Made by a program: the position numbers and the translations under genes. A stretch of 64,000 nucleotides of DNA from Marinobacter sp. LV10R510-11A (GTDB taxonomy: Bacteria > Pseudomonadota > Gammaproteobacteria > Pseudomonadales > Oleiphilaceae). The notes under the pieces are model-generated. The model worked only from the letters and a program-made list of their open reading frames with translations, ran no database searches and had not been told where the DNA came from. The stretch is taken from the NCBI RefSeq assembly GCF_900215155.1, contig NZ_LT907980.1:3658001-3722000 (forward strand). The letters are read 5' to 3'. The first letter of the stretch is position 1; every line of letters begins with the position of its first letter. This document shows, piece by piece, positions 1-10,527 of this stretch.

Positions 1-96
1 ACCCGCCGCCAGGTAGCCAACGAGCGGCGGCAGACCGACGGCTTTGATCAGGAGACCAAGGCCGAATGCAAAAGAAATCCAGATAGCTTCAGGCAT
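1..96 (-). CDS. Kef-type monovalent cation:proton antiporter, N-terminal fragment
   Basis: Only the first 32 codons are inside the window; the gene runs off the left edge. The minus strand gives an open frame from an ATG at 96, beginning MPEAIWISFAFGLGLLIKAV and continuing with the LPPLVGYLAAG stretch typical of the first transmembrane helix and loop of KefB/CPA2-family sodium or potassium:proton exchangers. The family moves K+ or Na+ against H+ across the inner membrane. No strong ribosome binding site is visible upstream. Family assignment rests on this short but characteristic segment, so any more specific name would be a guess. Confidence 0.6.
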   Translation of the reverse strand, partial: MPEAIWISFAFGLGLLIKAVGLPPLVGYLAAG

Positions 97-197
97 GAGA
101 AGTTCTTTCAGAGGAAACGGATCAACTTCCTTATAAGGCTACCTTGTTTTTCCCGACCGTTGAAGCCGATAACCACAGAACCTCGCGCCAGCACTCC

Positions 198-1145
198 TTA
201 CTCTGCTTTTGAGATACGGGGTTTGGCAAACTCCAGAAACAGACGGGCCGACTCTTCCGGTGCCTCGATCATCGGTGCGTGGCCAATCCCGTCCAATACC
301 TCCAGTCGTGCACCGGGGATGGCGTCCACAAAGACTTCGCCATTACGATAGTCAATCACGCGGTCTTCCTTGCCCCAGACTACCAGTACCGGATCCTCTA
401 TGCGTTTAATGGCGTTGTGGAAATCTGACTCGAAGCCAGCGTCCCTGATAGCGGCAAAGATGACTTCATTCACTTCCTGGTTAGCCAGGGCCTGCTCTTC
501 CATAACGCCCAGAATCGGCCAGGGAACAAAAGGCTTTTTCTCAAGGGCAAAATCCATCAGGCGCTCGAAATCGCCGGGTTTCGAGGGAATAAGCGGATTG
601 TCTCCAGCGACCACCAGATCGACCAGTTCGCTCTCATACTGGAGGATGCCAGCCGGGTCGAACAGTACAGCGGTTTTGATCTGTTCCGGATAAGTGGCGG
701 CATAGAGAGCAGTAATTGCGCCGCCCATAGAGTTGCCCATCATGTGCATCTCGGTAATGTTCAGAGCCTCAAGAATGCGGGCAAGATGGCCGACTTGATC
801 CTTCAGCCGGTATCCCAGATCCAACGGCTTGCTGCTGTCGCCGTGGCCCGGCAGGTCTATAGCATAAACATTGAAATCATCAGTGAGCTCCCGGGCGATG
901 CGGGTCCAGTTATCCTTGTTGGCACCAAACCCATGAACCAGAACGATGGTGTCTCCGTTGTTGGCTTTTGAGTTGCGCAGGTAAGCAATGTTTAGTTCGC
1001 CCACGGTAATGTTGGCTGCTTCGAGACCGGCGGCGGAGCGTTCAAAACCAATGGCGGTTTCGTATATGCCATAGCGGGAGCATGCGCTTAAAAGCAGAAC
1101 AGACAAAAATAGAAAAACGGCAGTAAAAGGAGATCGTTGTAGCAT
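198..1145 (-). CDS. alpha/beta-fold hydrolase, predicted lipoprotein
   Basis: A 315-residue serine hydrolase of the alpha/beta fold. The N-terminus has a lipoprotein signal (hydrophobic FLFLSVLLL followed by the LSAC lipobox), so the mature enzyme should be lipid-anchored in the envelope. HGFGANKDNW is the oxyanion-hole loop, GNSMGG the nucleophile elbow (Ser), WGKEDRVID carries the acid Asp, and GIGHAP the catalytic His. I chose the ATG at 1145 rather than an upstream start at 1193 because AGGAA lies about eight bases before it and the signal peptide then starts directly. It stands alone between the antiporter and purD. Substrate (lipase or esterase) cannot be told from sequence. Confidence 0.85.
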   Translation of the reverse strand: MLQRSPFTAVFLFLSVLLLSACSRYGIYETAIGFERSAAGLEAANITVGELNIAYLRNSKANNGDTIVLVHGFGANKDNWTRIARELTDDFNVYAIDLPGHGDSSKPLDLGYRLKDQVGHLARILEALNITEMHMMGNSMGGAITALYAATYPEQIKTAVLFDPAGILQYESELVDLVVAGDNPLIPSKPGDFERLMDFALEKKPFVPWPILGVMEEQALANQEVNEVIFAAIRDAGFESDFHNAIKRIEDPVLVVWGKEDRVIDYRNGEVFVDAIPGARLEVLDGIGHAPMIEAPEESARLFLEFAKPRISKAE

Positions 1146-1205
1146 TTGGGGGTTCCTAGCTGTTTGTGTAATGCGCCCGCTGGGCAAGCGCAATCACATT
1201 ACTCT

Positions 1206-1236
1206 ATAAAAAAGCCCGGTCATTGGCCGGGCTTTA
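1206..1236 (-). terminator. Rho-independent terminator of purHD
   Basis: On the minus strand the stem AGCCCGG / CCGGGCT with a short loop is followed by TTTTTTAT. It lies just after the purD stop codon, so it should end the purH-purD transcript before the lipoprotein gene. Confidence 0.85.
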
Positions 1237-1250
1237 GCTTGAGTGCGTCG

Positions 1251-2537
1251 TTACGATCTTTCCCGGGCAATGGCGCGGTAAGCGATGTCGTTGCGGTAAA
1301 ATGCGCCATCCCAGCTTAGTTTTTTCGCAAGTGTGTAAGCCCGCTGCTGGGCTTCGGTTACGGTGTTGCCCAGCGCGGTTGCGCAAAGTACACGCCCGCC
1401 ACTGGTAACCACCTGGCCGTCGGCAAGTGTGGTACCTGCGTGGAATGCCTTCTCGCCCGCTGTGTCTGTTTCCGGTAGGCCAGAAATGACATCGCCTTTT
1501 TTGTAGCTGCCGGGATAACCATCTGCGGCCAGCACAATGCCAACGGCGGCGCGTTCGTCCCAGTCAGAGCTGCACTGATCCAGCTTGCCGTCAATGGCAG
1601 CCTGACAGAGCTCAACAATGTCTGATTTCATTCGCATCAGAATGGGCTGAGTTTCCGGATCGCCAAAGCGGCAGTTAAATTCGATGACCTTGGAAGCACC
1701 AGAGGGGTCAATCATCAAGCCAGCGTAAAGGAAGCCTTTGTATGGCAGACCTTCTGCTGCCATACCGCGAACGGTCGGGTAGATGATCTCATCCATGATG
1801 CGTTGATGCACTTCAGCAGTCACCACAGGGGCAGGAGAGTAGGCTCCCATGCCGCCGGTGTTGGGGCCGGTATCACCGTCGCCAACGCGCTTATGATCCT
1901 GAGAGGTGGCCATAGGCAGAACATGGTCGCCATCTACCATCACAATAAAGCTGGCTTCTTCGCCGTCGAGGAATTCTTCAACAACCACGCGGTTGCCGGC
2001 GTCGCCAAAAGCGTTACCTGCCAGCATGTCGCGAATGGCGTTTTCTGCTTCCTCAAGGGTCATGGCAACAATGACGCCTTTGCCAGCGGCAAGGCCGTCT
2101 GCCTTGACGACAATCGGCGCGCCCTGTTTGCGGACATAAGCCAAGGCTTCGTCTAAGTCTGTGAAGTTGCCGTAGTCCGCAGAGGGGATTTTCTGGCGGG
2201 CCAAGAAATCCTTGGTGAATGCTTTGGAGCCTTCCAGTTGCGCTGCGCCGGCGCTTGGGCCGAAGACGCGCAGGCCACGCTCTTCAAAGAGATCCACAAT
2301 GCCAGCTACTAAAGGCGCTTCTGGGCCTACGATGGTAAGGCCAACCTTGTTATTGGCGGCAAAGGTAGCCAGGCCTTCAAGGTCCAACACGTCTATATCG
2401 ACGTTTTCTACACCTGGCTCGCGGGCGGTACCCGCGTTGCCAGGTGCCACATAAACCGTATCGGCACCCGGAGACTGGGCCGCTTTCCAGGCCAGTGCGT
2501 GTTCACGTCCGCCGTTGCCGATTACCAGAATATTCAT
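1251..2537 (-). CDS. purD: phosphoribosylamine-glycine ligase (GAR synthetase)
   Basis: PurD joins glycine to 5-phosphoribosylamine using ATP, the second step of de novo purine synthesis, in the cytosol. The 428-residue protein has the family length. Visible features are the N-terminal MNILVIGNGGREHALAW fold, the ATP-grasp core with VVKADGLAAGKGV, the MGAYSPAP segment, and EFNCRFGDPETQ near the metal site. It follows purH by 34 bases on the same strand, and a terminator lies behind it, so the two genes form a purHD operon. Confidence 0.97.
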   Translation of the reverse strand: MNILVIGNGGREHALAWKAAQSPGADTVYVAPGNAGTAREPGVENVDIDVLDLEGLATFAANNKVGLTIVGPEAPLVAGIVDLFEERGLRVFGPSAGAAQLEGSKAFTKDFLARQKIPSADYGNFTDLDEALAYVRKQGAPIVVKADGLAAGKGVIVAMTLEEAENAIRDMLAGNAFGDAGNRVVVEEFLDGEEASFIVMVDGDHVLPMATSQDHKRVGDGDTGPNTGGMGAYSPAPVVTAEVHQRIMDEIIYPTVRGMAAEGLPYKGFLYAGLMIDPSGASKVIEFNCRFGDPETQPILMRMKSDIVELCQAAIDGKLDQCSSDWDERAAVGIVLAADGYPGSYKKGDVISGLPETDTAGEKAFHAGTTLADGQVVTSGGRVLCATALGNTVTEAQQRAYTLAKKLSWDGAFYRNDIAYRAIARERS

Positions 2538-2571
2538 ATCTTGTTGCCCTGTACTTTTATAAAGAGTTCTA

Positions 2572-4152
2572 TCAGTGCCGGAAATGGCGCATGCCGGTAA
2601 ACACCATGGCTATGCCGTGTTCGTTGGCGGCATCGATAACTTCCTGATCGCGCATGGAACCACCTGGCTGGATAACCGCGGTAATGCCCGCTTCAGCCGC
2701 AGCATCAATGCCATCCCGGAATGGGAAGAAGGCATCAGAGGCCATCACAGAACCTTTTACTTCCAGGCCTTCGTCGGCGGCTTTGATGCCGGCGATTCGG
2801 GCGCTGTAAACGCGGCTCATCTGGCCTGCACCGACACCGATTGTGCGGCCTGATCTGGCGTAAACAATGGCGTTGGATTTAACGTATTTCGCCACTTCCC
2901 AGGCAAATAGCAAATCGTTCAGCTCATGTTCGGTTGGCTGGCGAGTAGTCACGACTTTTACGTCGGCCATAGCCACCATGCCCAAATCGCGATCCTGAAC
3001 CAGAAGGCCGCCAGTTACGCGCTTGTAGTCCATGGTCTGGGCGCGCTCACCAACCAAGTCGCCGCAGGCCAGCAGGCGCACGTTCTTTTTAGCACTGACC
3101 AGTTCGACCGCTTCTGGGGCGATGGTGGGCGCAATAATCACTTCCACAAACTGGCGCTCAATAATGGCCTTGGCCGTTGCTGCGTCCAGCTCGCGGTTGA
3201 AGGCAATAATGCCGCCGAACGAAGAGGTGGGGTCGGTTGCGAAAGCCAGCTCGTAGGCTTGGAGGATATCGGCACCGATCGCTACGCCGCAGGGGTTCGC
3301 GTGTTTGACGATAACGCAGGCCGGATCTGCAAACGGCTTCACGCATTCCAGAGCCGCGTCGGTATCTGCCACGTTGTTGTAGGATAGCTCTTTGCCCTGA
3401 AGCTGTTTTGCCGTGGCAACACAGGCTTCTTTCGGATTGCGCTCTGCGTAAAACGCCGCACGCTGATGCGGGTTCTCGCCGTAACGCATGTCCTGCACCT
3501 TGACGTACTGGCTGTTGAAGGTGCGGGGGAAATCGGCGTTGTTGTTATCCGCTGTGCGGCCGCCCAAGTAGTTGGCAATGGCACCGTCGTAGCCTGCAGT
3601 ATGCTCGAAAGCCTTTACTGCCAAATCGAAGCGAGTGCTGTGGGTCAGCTGGCTATCGTTGTCATCCAACTCTTTCAGAACCCGGCTGTAATCCGAGGCG
3701 TTTACCACAATGGCCACGTCGTTGTGGTTCTTGGCCGCGGCGCGAACCATGGTGGGGCCGCCAATATCGATGTTCTCGATGGCAGTGGCAAGGTTGCAGT
3801 CGGGGTTGGCTACTGTCGATTCAAAGGGATAAAGGTTCACCACAACCATATCAATCGGATCAATGCCGTGTTCACCCATAATGGCATCGTCTGTGCCCCG
3901 GCGGCCCAAAATGCCGCCATGGATTTTTGGATGCAGGGTTTTTACCCGGCCGTCCATCATTTCCGGAAACCCGGTGTATTCAGAGACTTCGGTAACAGGA
4001 ACGCTGTTTTCCGTCAGAAGGCGAAAGGTGCCTCCGGTGGAGAGCAGTTCGATACCGCGGTCGGTAAGGGCGCGCCCAAACTCGACGATGCCGGATTTAT
4101 CACTAACACTGATCAGTGCGCGACGGACGGGGGTATTAGCCTGGTTTGCCAT
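2572..4152 (-). CDS. purH: bifunctional AICAR transformylase / IMP cyclohydrolase
   Basis: PurH carries out the last two steps to IMP: formylation of AICAR and ring closure. The 526 residues fit the family. The N-terminal MGS-like cyclohydrolase domain shows [22 protein letters not shown] and [14 protein letters not shown]; the transformylase domain shows [20 protein letters not shown] and VKHANPCG, with [11 protein letters not shown] near the C-terminus. It is the first gene of purHD; a hairpin separates it from fis upstream, so it may have its own promoter in that short gap. Confidence 0.97.
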   Translation of the reverse strand: MANQANTPVRRALISVSDKSGIVEFGRALTDRGIELLSTGGTFRLLTENSVPVTEVSEYTGFPEMMDGRVKTLHPKIHGGILGRRGTDDAIMGEHGIDPIDMVVVNLYPFESTVANPDCNLATAIENIDIGGPTMVRAAAKNHNDVAIVVNASDYSRVLKELDDNDSQLTHSTRFDLAVKAFEHTAGYDGAIANYLGGRTADNNNADFPRTFNSQYVKVQDMRYGENPHQRAAFYAERNPKEACVATAKQLQGKELSYNNVADTDAALECVKPFADPACVIVKHANPCGVAIGADILQAYELAFATDPTSSFGGIIAFNRELDAATAKAIIERQFVEVIIAPTIAPEAVELVSAKKNVRLLACGDLVGERAQTMDYKRVTGGLLVQDRDLGMVAMADVKVVTTRQPTEHELNDLLFAWEVAKYVKSNAIVYARSGRTIGVGAGQMSRVYSARIAGIKAADEGLEVKGSVMASDAFFPFRDGIDAAAEAGITAVIQPGGSMRDQEVIDAANEHGIAMVFTGMRHFRH

Positions 4153-4186
4153 GGGGTCACATTCTTCACTTGGGGTGAACGAACAA

Positions 4187-4215
4187 GGGCCTCGCGAAGG
4201 GTATCCGGGAGGCCC
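4187..4215 (-). terminator. hairpin between fis and purH, possible terminator
   Basis: GGGCCTC and GAGGCCC form a seven-base-pair stem in the gap between fis and purH. The following minus-strand bases (TTGTTCG) are a weak T-run, so termination is likely partial. Confidence 0.45.
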
Positions 4216-4237
4216 TCTTCAAGTCAGGGTGTCTCGA

Positions 4238-4555
4238 TTATAGCAGGCCGTACTGCTTCAGCTTCTTGCGCAGGGTTCCGCGGTTCAGGCCGAGCATGGT
4301 GGATGCTTTGGTCTGGTTGTTGCGGGTGTACTTCATTACCTGCTCAAGCAGCGGTGCTTCCACTTCAGAGAGCACCAGTTGGTACACCTCAGTAACGGGT
4401 GCGCCATCAAGCTGAGCGATGTAGTTTTTCAGGGCAACCTCAACGTTATCGCGCAGGGTAACGGTGGTGCCGCTGCTGTTCACCGTTTGTAGCTGGTGAA
4501 TATCATCGTTGGCCGGGGCGTTCAACGTGTTGTTTGCCAAAGTTTCAGCGGTCAT
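4238..4555 (-). CDS. fis: DNA-binding protein Fis
   Basis: Fis is a small dimeric nucleoid protein that bends DNA and activates stable RNA promoters. The 105-residue protein is slightly longer than the 98 of E. coli. Its C-terminal helix-turn-helix ([20 protein letters not shown] then [12 protein letters not shown]) is nearly canonical, and the preceding [17 protein letters not shown] matches the dimer helices. The start ATG overlaps the dusB stop (ATGA), the conserved dusB-fis operon of gammaproteobacteria, where fis transcription depends on the promoter ahead of dusB. Confidence 0.97.
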   Translation of the reverse strand: MTAETLANNTLNAPANDDIHQLQTVNSSGTTVTLRDNVEVALKNYIAQLDGAPVTEVYQLVLSEVEAPLLEQVMKYTRNNQTKASTMLGLNRGTLRKKLKQYGLL

Positions 4556-5550
4556 GCTGCGAATACCTCTCCATTTCGTAAGCCTGAAAAATACTGTTGG
4601 ATACTGTCTTTCTGCTCCAGCGCATCATTGAGCGCATTGAAGCGATTACGGAACTGTTTGCCGGGGTCGTGGGATTGCAAATACCAGCCCACATGTTTTC
4701 TGGCAATACGCACGCCCATGGGCTCTCCGTAAAAGCTGTGCAGGGCGGCTAAGTGTTCGCTTAAAATCTGTTCTACTTCGTTCAGTGGCGGCGCCGGCAG
4801 GTGCTCGCCGGTTTCAAGAAAATGCAGAATTTCCCGAAAAATCCAGGGGCTGCCCTGTGCTGCACGGCCAATGAGCAGACCATCTGCGCCGGTATACTCC
4901 AGGATCCTGCGGGCCTTCTCCGGCGATGTGATGTCGCCATTGGCGAAAACCGGGATGCCAACGCTGGCTTTGACTTGTGCAATGGTGTCGTACTCTGCAT
5001 CGCCATTGTACTTGTCAGCGCGGGTGCGGCCATGGATCGCCAGTGCCTGAATGCCGCTGTCTTCGGCCATACGCGCAATGGCCAGTGCGTTGCGATTGTC
5101 CTGATCCCAGCCGGTGCGCATTTTCAGCGTAACGGGGATATCAACGGCACTAACCACGGCTTTCAGTATGTCCCAAACTAGGTTTTCATCTTTCATCAGC
5201 GCTGAACCAGCCGCTTTGTTGCACACTTTTTTCGCCGGACAACCCATGTTGATGTCGATAATCTGGGCACCAGATTCGGCGTTGAGCCGGGCCGCGTTGG
5301 CCAGCATTTCCGGGTCACCGCCGGCGATCTGTACGGATCTTGGTTCTGGCTCCCCGGCATGGTCCATACGGGTTCTGGATTTGCGCGTATGCCAGAGCTT
5401 GCTGTCTGCTATCACCATTTCCGAGACTGCCAGGCCCGCACCCATTTTGCGGCAGAGCAGCCGAAAAGGGCGGTCTGTTACACCTGCCATGGGTGCAACA
5501 ATCAGCGGATTGGGCAGGGTGTACGGCCCGATTTTTGCCGTTGGCAGCAT
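4552..5550 (-). CDS. dusB: tRNA-dihydrouridine synthase B
   Basis: DusB is an FMN enzyme that reduces U to dihydrouridine in the tRNA D-loop. The sequence shows the TIM-barrel start [16 protein letters not shown], the Cys loop [20 protein letters not shown], the FMN-binding [12 protein letters not shown] and VFANGDITS, and [14 protein letters not shown] chose the ATG at 5550, which gives [12 protein letters not shown] like other DusB proteins; a GTG at 5568 would add six residues and neither has a strong Shine-Dalgarno. It is translationally coupled to fis. Confidence 0.96.
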   Translation of the reverse strand: MLPTAKIGPYTLPNPLIVAPMAGVTDRPFRLLCRKMGAGLAVSEMVIADSKLWHTRKSRTRMDHAGEPEPRSVQIAGGDPEMLANAARLNAESGAQIIDINMGCPAKKVCNKAAGSALMKDENLVWDILKAVVSAVDIPVTLKMRTGWDQDNRNALAIARMAEDSGIQALAIHGRTRADKYNGDAEYDTIAQVKASVGIPVFANGDITSPEKARRILEYTGADGLLIGRAAQGSPWIFREILHFLETGEHLPAPPLNEVEQILSEHLAALHSFYGEPMGVRIARKHVGWYLQSHDPGKQFRNRFNALNDALEQKDSIQQYFSGLRNGEVFAA

Positions 5551-5774
5551 GGTTTGAACCCGTATCACAGCAGATTAAGCAAAGGTCGGAGCGGAGCGGT
5601 TGTTTAATAAATAACCGATGCCGGTTCCGAAGGGCGCTAATGATACCGCCGGGGGCACTGTGATTGAAGGGGCAGAGGGGCGAAAAAACTGATTATTTTT
5701 CGCTCTTTTTGGTTGACTTTTGTTCTACGAAGTGGGGGTTGGCCTGTGTGCCGGGTGGTCGCCGGCAGACAGTT

Positions 5775-6977
5775 TTACGGCATGTAGGGTCGGAAGATGA
5801 TGTTGTAATTAACGGCGTCACGGCCCGGGTCGCGGATGCTTATGGCAATGCGAACCGGTGTTTCCACAGGCATGATGTCGAGCTTATCGGCCTCGCCGGC
5901 AAGGTAATCCGACGGCGTGAAAACGCTCTGAGCAACTATGTCCCCATTTAGATTTGAGAAGGTCAGCGCAATGGCTGGGAAGGGTTGCTGAAAATCTGCC
6001 CGATTAATAATGACTGCATCTACGACCAACTGGCTGCGGTTTTCTGGGTTGGTACGAACCACGAGCTTACGGCTCTGGATGGCGTCAACGTTAATCAGAG
6101 GTTTTAATTTGCAGCCTGCCAGTTCGCAGCCTTTTTCGTAAAACGGACGTAGTTCTGGAATCGCTGACAGCCGATCGAACTGGAACCAGGTTACTTGCGC
6201 AACTAGAACACCTAGTAACCCCAACACAATGACCGACCAGACAATTGTGCGTAACCAGCTTTTGTTGTTGCCGCCCACGGATACCGGGTCGTGCCTAAGA
6301 TCTCCAAACGGTGCGCTCGTTGAGAAGGATTCCTGTTCGCTGGCAAAAGACTCAAGCGCCGGGTCGGGTTGTGGGTCAACGTAAAAGTCCGACGTGTCTT
6401 CTTTTGGGTGCTCCAAGGAGCTATCTTCGGCTATGTCCGCGGTGGAGTTTTCGGGTTCAGGTTCAGGTTCTTGTGGGGGTTCTGGCTCGGCCTCTGGCGC
6501 GGTTTTCGCGGCGGAATTATCCTCCCAGAGAATCGCTTCGGCCCAGCTCTCATCGACAACTTCGGCATCTTCATCGATCTCGTCCCGTGTGGAGTGATCT
6601 CTGTCATCGAAGCTCCGAAAACTGTCGCTCAACTCGTTGTCCGAGAACGTCAGTTTTGTGCCAGCATAACGGTCTTCTTCAGCGTCTTCTTCGGGGTTAT
6701 CCGCAAAAAGGAATTCGTCTTCCGTGGTGTCGCTGGTAAAGCTGCTGGTAGCGGGGCTCTCGGGGAGCGCGCTCTGCGGTGGCGTTTTGCTGGCCGTGTG
6801 GGCGGGTGTTTTCAGCGCGTCGCCGGCACCCGTTGTTACTTGGTGTTCGACCGCGTTGAAGACATCCCTGCAGTGACCGCAGCGTACTTTGCCCTTGGCA
6901 ATGCCAAGCTGCTCACCGGTAACCCGGAAGCGGGTATGACATTTGGGGCACTGAGTCTGCAGACTACTCTGGGTCAT
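5775..6977 (-). CDS. zinc-ribbon / DUF3426 membrane protein
   Basis: A 400-residue protein with three parts. Residues 1-50 hold an MJ0042-type zinc ribbon with two CxxC pairs (CPKC and CGHC). Residues of about 60-240 are acidic, low in complexity and rich in Glu, Asp and Pro, probably disordered. One transmembrane helix (TIVWSVIVLGLLGVLVAQV) follows, and the C-terminal DUF3426 domain (NPENRSQLVVDAVIINRADF and on) should lie in the periplasm. The same gene sits beside prmA in many gammaproteobacteria. Function is unknown; the topology suggests a cytosolic metal-binding sensor linked to an envelope domain. Confidence 0.85.
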   Translation of the reverse strand: MTQSSLQTQCPKCHTRFRVTGEQLGIAKGKVRCGHCRDVFNAVEHQVTTGAGDALKTPAHTASKTPPQSALPESPATSSFTSDTTEDEFLFADNPEEDAEEDRYAGTKLTFSDNELSDSFRSFDDRDHSTRDEIDEDAEVVDESWAEAILWEDNSAAKTAPEAEPEPPQEPEPEPENSTADIAEDSSLEHPKEDTSDFYVDPQPDPALESFASEQESFSTSAPFGDLRHDPVSVGGNNKSWLRTIVWSVIVLGLLGVLVAQVTWFQFDRLSAIPELRPFYEKGCELAGCKLKPLINVDAIQSRKLVVRTNPENRSQLVVDAVIINRADFQQPFPAIALTFSNLNGDIVAQSVFTPSDYLAGEADKLDIMPVETPVRIAISIRDPGRDAVNYNIIFRPYMP

Positions 6978-7039
6978 GCTTCGTTCCTGAAAGCGACTGA
7001 ACTACGAGTCCCGCAGTTTAGTTGTTAAAACAGTCTTCG

Positions 7040-7936
7040 TCATCTGTCGTTGCGCCGGCCTGTGAGGCGTATCCATTCTTCACGTTGTTCCGGCTCGTCC
7101 ATAATAAACCAAGGTTCATAGGCGACCATCACCTCGCGAGCTTGGTTAGACAAAATACCTGAAAGCACAAGGTCGCCTCCTAGCTTTGTCAGTGCTGCTA
7201 GGTGCGGTGCTAAACCAATCAGTGGCTGTGCGAGAATGTTCGCCAGCATCACATCCGTTTTGGTGTCGGGTTCGTCTTTGGGCAGGTAGAGATCGAGCCT
7301 AGCCGGATCTACGCCATTACGGCGGGCATTTTCGCGGCTGGCTTCCAATGCCTGGGGGTCGGTGTCTACGCCAACCACATGATATGCACCCAGTAACAGA
7401 GCCGCCAGGCCGAGGATTCCGGAGCCGCAACCGTAGTCGGTAACTTGCTTGCCAGTAACATCCTTTCCGTCTAGCCATTCCAGACACAAAGCGGTGGTGG
7501 CGTGGGTGCCGGTTCCAAATGCCAAGCCTGGGTCGAGCATCAAGTTCGCCGCATCCGGATCGGGTGCGTCAGCCCAGCTGGGCACTATCCACAGGCGCTC
7601 GCCGAACTGCAGCGGATGAAAATCATCCATCCAGGCCCGCTCCCAGTCTTTGTCTTCAACCAGAGTTACGTCTATGTCTGTGAGGGATTGCTGAGTTTGC
7701 TGGTGCCAGGCGTTGCGCACATCGCTACACAATTGATCAATATCCCGGTCTGACTGAAACAGCCCGGTAACGGTAGTCTGGCTCCACAAGGGTGTGGTGC
7801 CAGGGTCGGGCTCATAGAGCGGCTGGTCTGCAGCATCTTCCATGGAGACAGCTTCTGCGCCCATCTCCATAAGCAGATCCTCAAGCTGATCCGCGGTATC
7901 GGGATCAGCTGGGATCTGAAGTTGTATCCAGGGCAT
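7040..7936 (-). CDS. prmA: ribosomal protein L11 methyltransferase
   Basis: PrmA trimethylates several amino groups of ribosomal protein L11 with S-adenosylmethionine. The 298 residues match the family length. Seen are the N-terminal substrate-recognition domain (MPWIQLQIPADP), the GLAFGTGTHATTALCLEWL motif, the SAM loop VTDYGCGSGILGLAALLLGA, and MLANILAQPL, the NPPY-like motif. It lies between accC and the zinc-ribbon gene on the same strand, an arrangement common in this group. Confidence 0.97.
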   Translation of the reverse strand: MPWIQLQIPADPDTADQLEDLLMEMGAEAVSMEDAADQPLYEPDPGTTPLWSQTTVTGLFQSDRDIDQLCSDVRNAWHQQTQQSLTDIDVTLVEDKDWERAWMDDFHPLQFGERLWIVPSWADAPDPDAANLMLDPGLAFGTGTHATTALCLEWLDGKDVTGKQVTDYGCGSGILGLAALLLGAYHVVGVDTDPQALEASRENARRNGVDPARLDLYLPKDEPDTKTDVMLANILAQPLIGLAPHLAALTKLGGDLVLSGILSNQAREVMVAYEPWFIMDEPEQREEWIRLTGRRNDR

Positions 7937-7964
7937 AGATTTTCCTGCATTGCGATGCAGAATG

Positions 7965-9305
7965 TTAGTCCCGCATCAGCTTCTCAAGGTAATGAATGGT
8001 GAAGTCTACCGTTTTAAAGCCGCCGTCGCGCACCAGTTTACGGTGCAGAGGTTGATTGGTTTTAATTCCTTCAATCAGCAGCTCGTCCAAAGCGATTTTC
8101 ATGCGTCGGCGGGCAACCTGGCGATCGTCGCCCCAAGTGATCAGTTTTGCAATCAAGGAGTCATAAAACGGAGGTACCGTATAGCCACTGTACAGGTGTG
8201 AGTCTACCCGCACACCGTTGCCGCCTGGCGCGTGAAAGTGCGTCACTTTACCGGGGCTGGGCACAAAGGTAGCCGGGTCTTCCGCGTTAATGCGGCACTC
8301 CATTGCATGGCCCGTAATATGGATTTCGTCTTGTGTGTATTGCAGCGGAAGCCCACTGGCAATGCGCAGCTGCTCGCGCACGATATCCACACCGGTAACC
8401 ATCTCAGAAACCGGGTGCTCTACCTGCACGCGCGTGTTCATCTCAATGAAAAAGAACTCGCCGTCTTGATACAGGAACTCAAAAGTGCCGGCACCCACGT
8501 AGCCAATTTCCTTACAGGCATCCACACAGGCTTTGAGAGTACGCTCGCGGGCTTCTGGGTCGATATTCGGTGCAGGCGCTTCCTCGATGACCTTCTGATT
8601 GCGACGCTGCATGGAGCAATCACGATCACCCAGATGGATGCAGTTGCCGTGCATGTCGGCCAGTATTTGAATCTCTACGTGGCGCGGGGTTTCCAGGAAT
8701 TTTTCCAGGTAAACGGTAGGGTCGCCAAACGCATTCCGGGCTTCGCTCTGGGTAATTTGGACGCTTTTGAGCAGTGAGGCTTCGGAATGAACCACCTGCA
8801 TGCCACGACCGCCGCCGCCCGACGCTGCCTTGATCATCACCGGGTAGCCTATTTTGCGGGCTATCTTCAGGGTACTCTCGTCGTCATCGGTAAGCGGGCC
8901 ATCTGAGCCAGGCACGGTAGGAACGCCGGCGCGAATCATGGCGTTAATAGCAGAAACTTTGTTGCCCATCAGGCGAATGGTCTCGGCTCTTGGGCCGATA
9001 AAGCGGAAGCCGCTTTTCTCGACCTGTTCGGCAAAATCGGCGTTCTCGGCAAGGAAGCCGTAACCCGGGTGTATGCCAACGGAATCCGTTACTTCTGCAG
9101 CGCTGATAATCGCCGGAATGTTGAGGTAACTTTCCAGGGCGCTGTTCGGCCCGATACATACGGATTCGTCAGCCAAACGCACGTGCATCAGATCGCGGTC
9201 GACCTGTGAGTGAACGGCTACGGTTTTGATGCCGAGCTCTTTGCATGCACGCAGAATCCGAAGGGCTATCTCACCTCGGTTTGCGATCAGAACTTTTTCT
9301 AACAT
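7965..9305 (-). CDS. accC: acetyl-CoA carboxylase, biotin carboxylase subunit
   Basis: AccC uses ATP and bicarbonate to carboxylate the biotin on AccB, the first half of the acetyl-CoA carboxylase reaction that starts fatty acid synthesis. The protein of about 446 residues shows [17 protein letters not shown], the ATP-grasp glycine loop [53 protein letters not shown] and ECRINAED. The start at 9305 matches other AccC proteins; an in-frame ATG two codons upstream (9311) is equally possible. It follows accB by 24 bases in an aroQ-accB-accC operon. Confidence 0.97.
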   Translation of the reverse strand: MLEKVLIANRGEIALRILRACKELGIKTVAVHSQVDRDLMHVRLADESVCIGPNSALESYLNIPAIISAAEVTDSVGIHPGYGFLAENADFAEQVEKSGFRFIGPRAETIRLMGNKVSAINAMIRAGVPTVPGSDGPLTDDDESTLKIARKIGYPVMIKAASGGGGRGMQVVHSEASLLKSVQITQSEARNAFGDPTVYLEKFLETPRHVEIQILADMHGNCIHLGDRDCSMQRRNQKVIEEAPAPNIDPEARERTLKACVDACKEIGYVGAGTFEFLYQDGEFFFIEMNTRVQVEHPVSEMVTGVDIVREQLRIASGLPLQYTQDEIHITGHAMECRINAEDPATFVPSPGKVTHFHAPGGNGVRVDSHLYSGYTVPPFYDSLIAKLITWGDDRQVARRRMKIALDELLIEGIKTNQPLHRKLVRDGGFKTVDFTIHYLEKLMRD

Positions 9306-9329
9306 GGCCATGAGTAGCTATCACCGGGT

Positions 9330-9794
9330 TCAGGAAATGATTAACAGCGGCTGGTCAAACTCCACGGGCTGACCGTTCTCAGCCAGAATTTCTGTGACCG
9401 TACCGCTCTTGTCGGCCTCAATCTGGTTCATCATCTTCATGGCTTCTACAATGCAGACAACCTCGCCAGCTTTAACGGATTGGCCAATTTTTACGAAAAC
9501 GTCCGCCGTGGGCGATGGGGCCTCATAAAACGTTCCGACCATAGGGGAGCGCAAGGCATGCCCTTTCTGGATGGCCTGTTGTGTGCTGTCTTCCTGAACA
9601 GGGCCCGGCGTTTCCGGTGCCTGGGCGGATTGATGCATAGGCGGTGGAGCATAGTGGCTGATATATGGGGCGCCGGCAGTTTGTTCACGACGGCGGGAGA
9701 TGCGCACAGAGTCGTCTCCCTCGTGAATCTCAAGTTCTTCGACGTCAGACTCCTCGAGCAGTTCGATCAGTTTTTTAACTTTGCGAATATCCAT
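9330..9794 (-). CDS. accB: acetyl-CoA carboxylase, biotin carboxyl carrier protein
   Basis: AccB carries the biotin that shuttles CO2 between AccC and the carboxyltransferase. It has the usual three parts: N-terminal [20 protein letters not shown], a Pro/Ala/Gln-rich linker, and the C-terminal biotinyl domain with the [12 protein letters not shown] motif in which the Lys between two Met residues is biotinylated. I chose the ATG at 9794 giving MDIRKVKK as in homologues; the longer frame begins with a TTG. Confidence 0.97.
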   Translation of the reverse strand: MDIRKVKKLIELLEESDVEELEIHEGDDSVRISRRREQTAGAPYISHYAPPPMHQSAQAPETPGPVQEDSTQQAIQKGHALRSPMVGTFYEAPSPTADVFVKIGQSVKAGEVVCIVEAMKMMNQIEADKSGTVTEILAENGQPVEFDQPLLIIS

Positions 9795-9821
9795 AGTCAA
9801 TCCAGTCCCGTGTTGTCAGGT

Positions 9822-10262
9822 CTATCGGTGAATTCGTTGTATGGCTGCTTGGAGTGCGAGTTCGTACCCTTGGCTGCCTAATCCGCAGATAACGCCCTCG
9901 GCGATATCAGAAAAATACGAGTGATGGCGGAAAGCCTCCCGCGCATGCACATTGGAAAGATGCACTTCTATAAACGGAATTTCTGAAGCCAGTATGGCGT
10001 CACGCAAGGCAACACTGGTGTGTGTAAAGGCTGCAGGGTTAATGATGATGAAATCCACACCTTCAGCCCGGGCTTCGTGAATCCGATCAATCAGTTCATA
10101 TTCCGCGTTCGACTGCAGATGCAGCAAATGATGGCTGTGTTCTGCTGCTTTCTCCCGCAACCGTTCATCAATATCTGCCAGCGTCTCGTGGCCATAAACC
10201 TCTGGCTCGCGAGTTCCGAGCATGTTCAGGTTGGGGCCATGAAGCACGAGAATTGTAGACAT
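9822..10262 (-). CDS. aroQ: type II 3-dehydroquinate dehydratase
   Basis: AroQ removes water from 3-dehydroquinate, the third step of the shikimate pathway. The 146-residue protein begins [20 protein letters not shown], with the catalytic Tyr in EVYGH, the [19 protein letters not shown] loop, and [19 protein letters not shown] containing the catalytic His. The start at 10262 matches the family; the longer frame upstream adds 20 residues without homology. It heads the aroQ-accB-accC cluster, a standard arrangement. The 265 bases upstream hold no gene and should include the operon promoter. Confidence 0.97.
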   Translation of the reverse strand: MSTILVLHGPNLNMLGTREPEVYGHETLADIDERLREKAAEHSHHLLHLQSNAEYELIDRIHEARAEGVDFIIINPAAFTHTSVALRDAILASEIPFIEVHLSNVHAREAFRHHSYFSDIAEGVICGLGSQGYELALQAAIQRIHR

Positions 10263-10527
10263 GGTTGCGTCTGCCTTTATCACTTTAATAACAGGATCGC
10301 CGAAAATAACGGCATGTTCCACCCATGATGTGTGCTTTTTTTTCTCAGATCAACACTTTTTGACAATGTTATCTGTTGCCACCGGGTCGCAACAAAAGGC
10401 CTAGTGAATAGAAACGAGATCTTTCCGCTGAGAGTAATCATTGTCGTGAACGGTGGGGGTGACTTCTATACGACGATGGTTTCATACGGGCAGCTGAGGG
10501 GGCTGCCCGGTTGGTTATCTCTAGTGA

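Noticed and set aside
3466..4395. 309-codon plus-strand frame opposite purH
   Set aside because: It is the complement of purH and fis, has no similarity to known proteins and no ribosome binding site.
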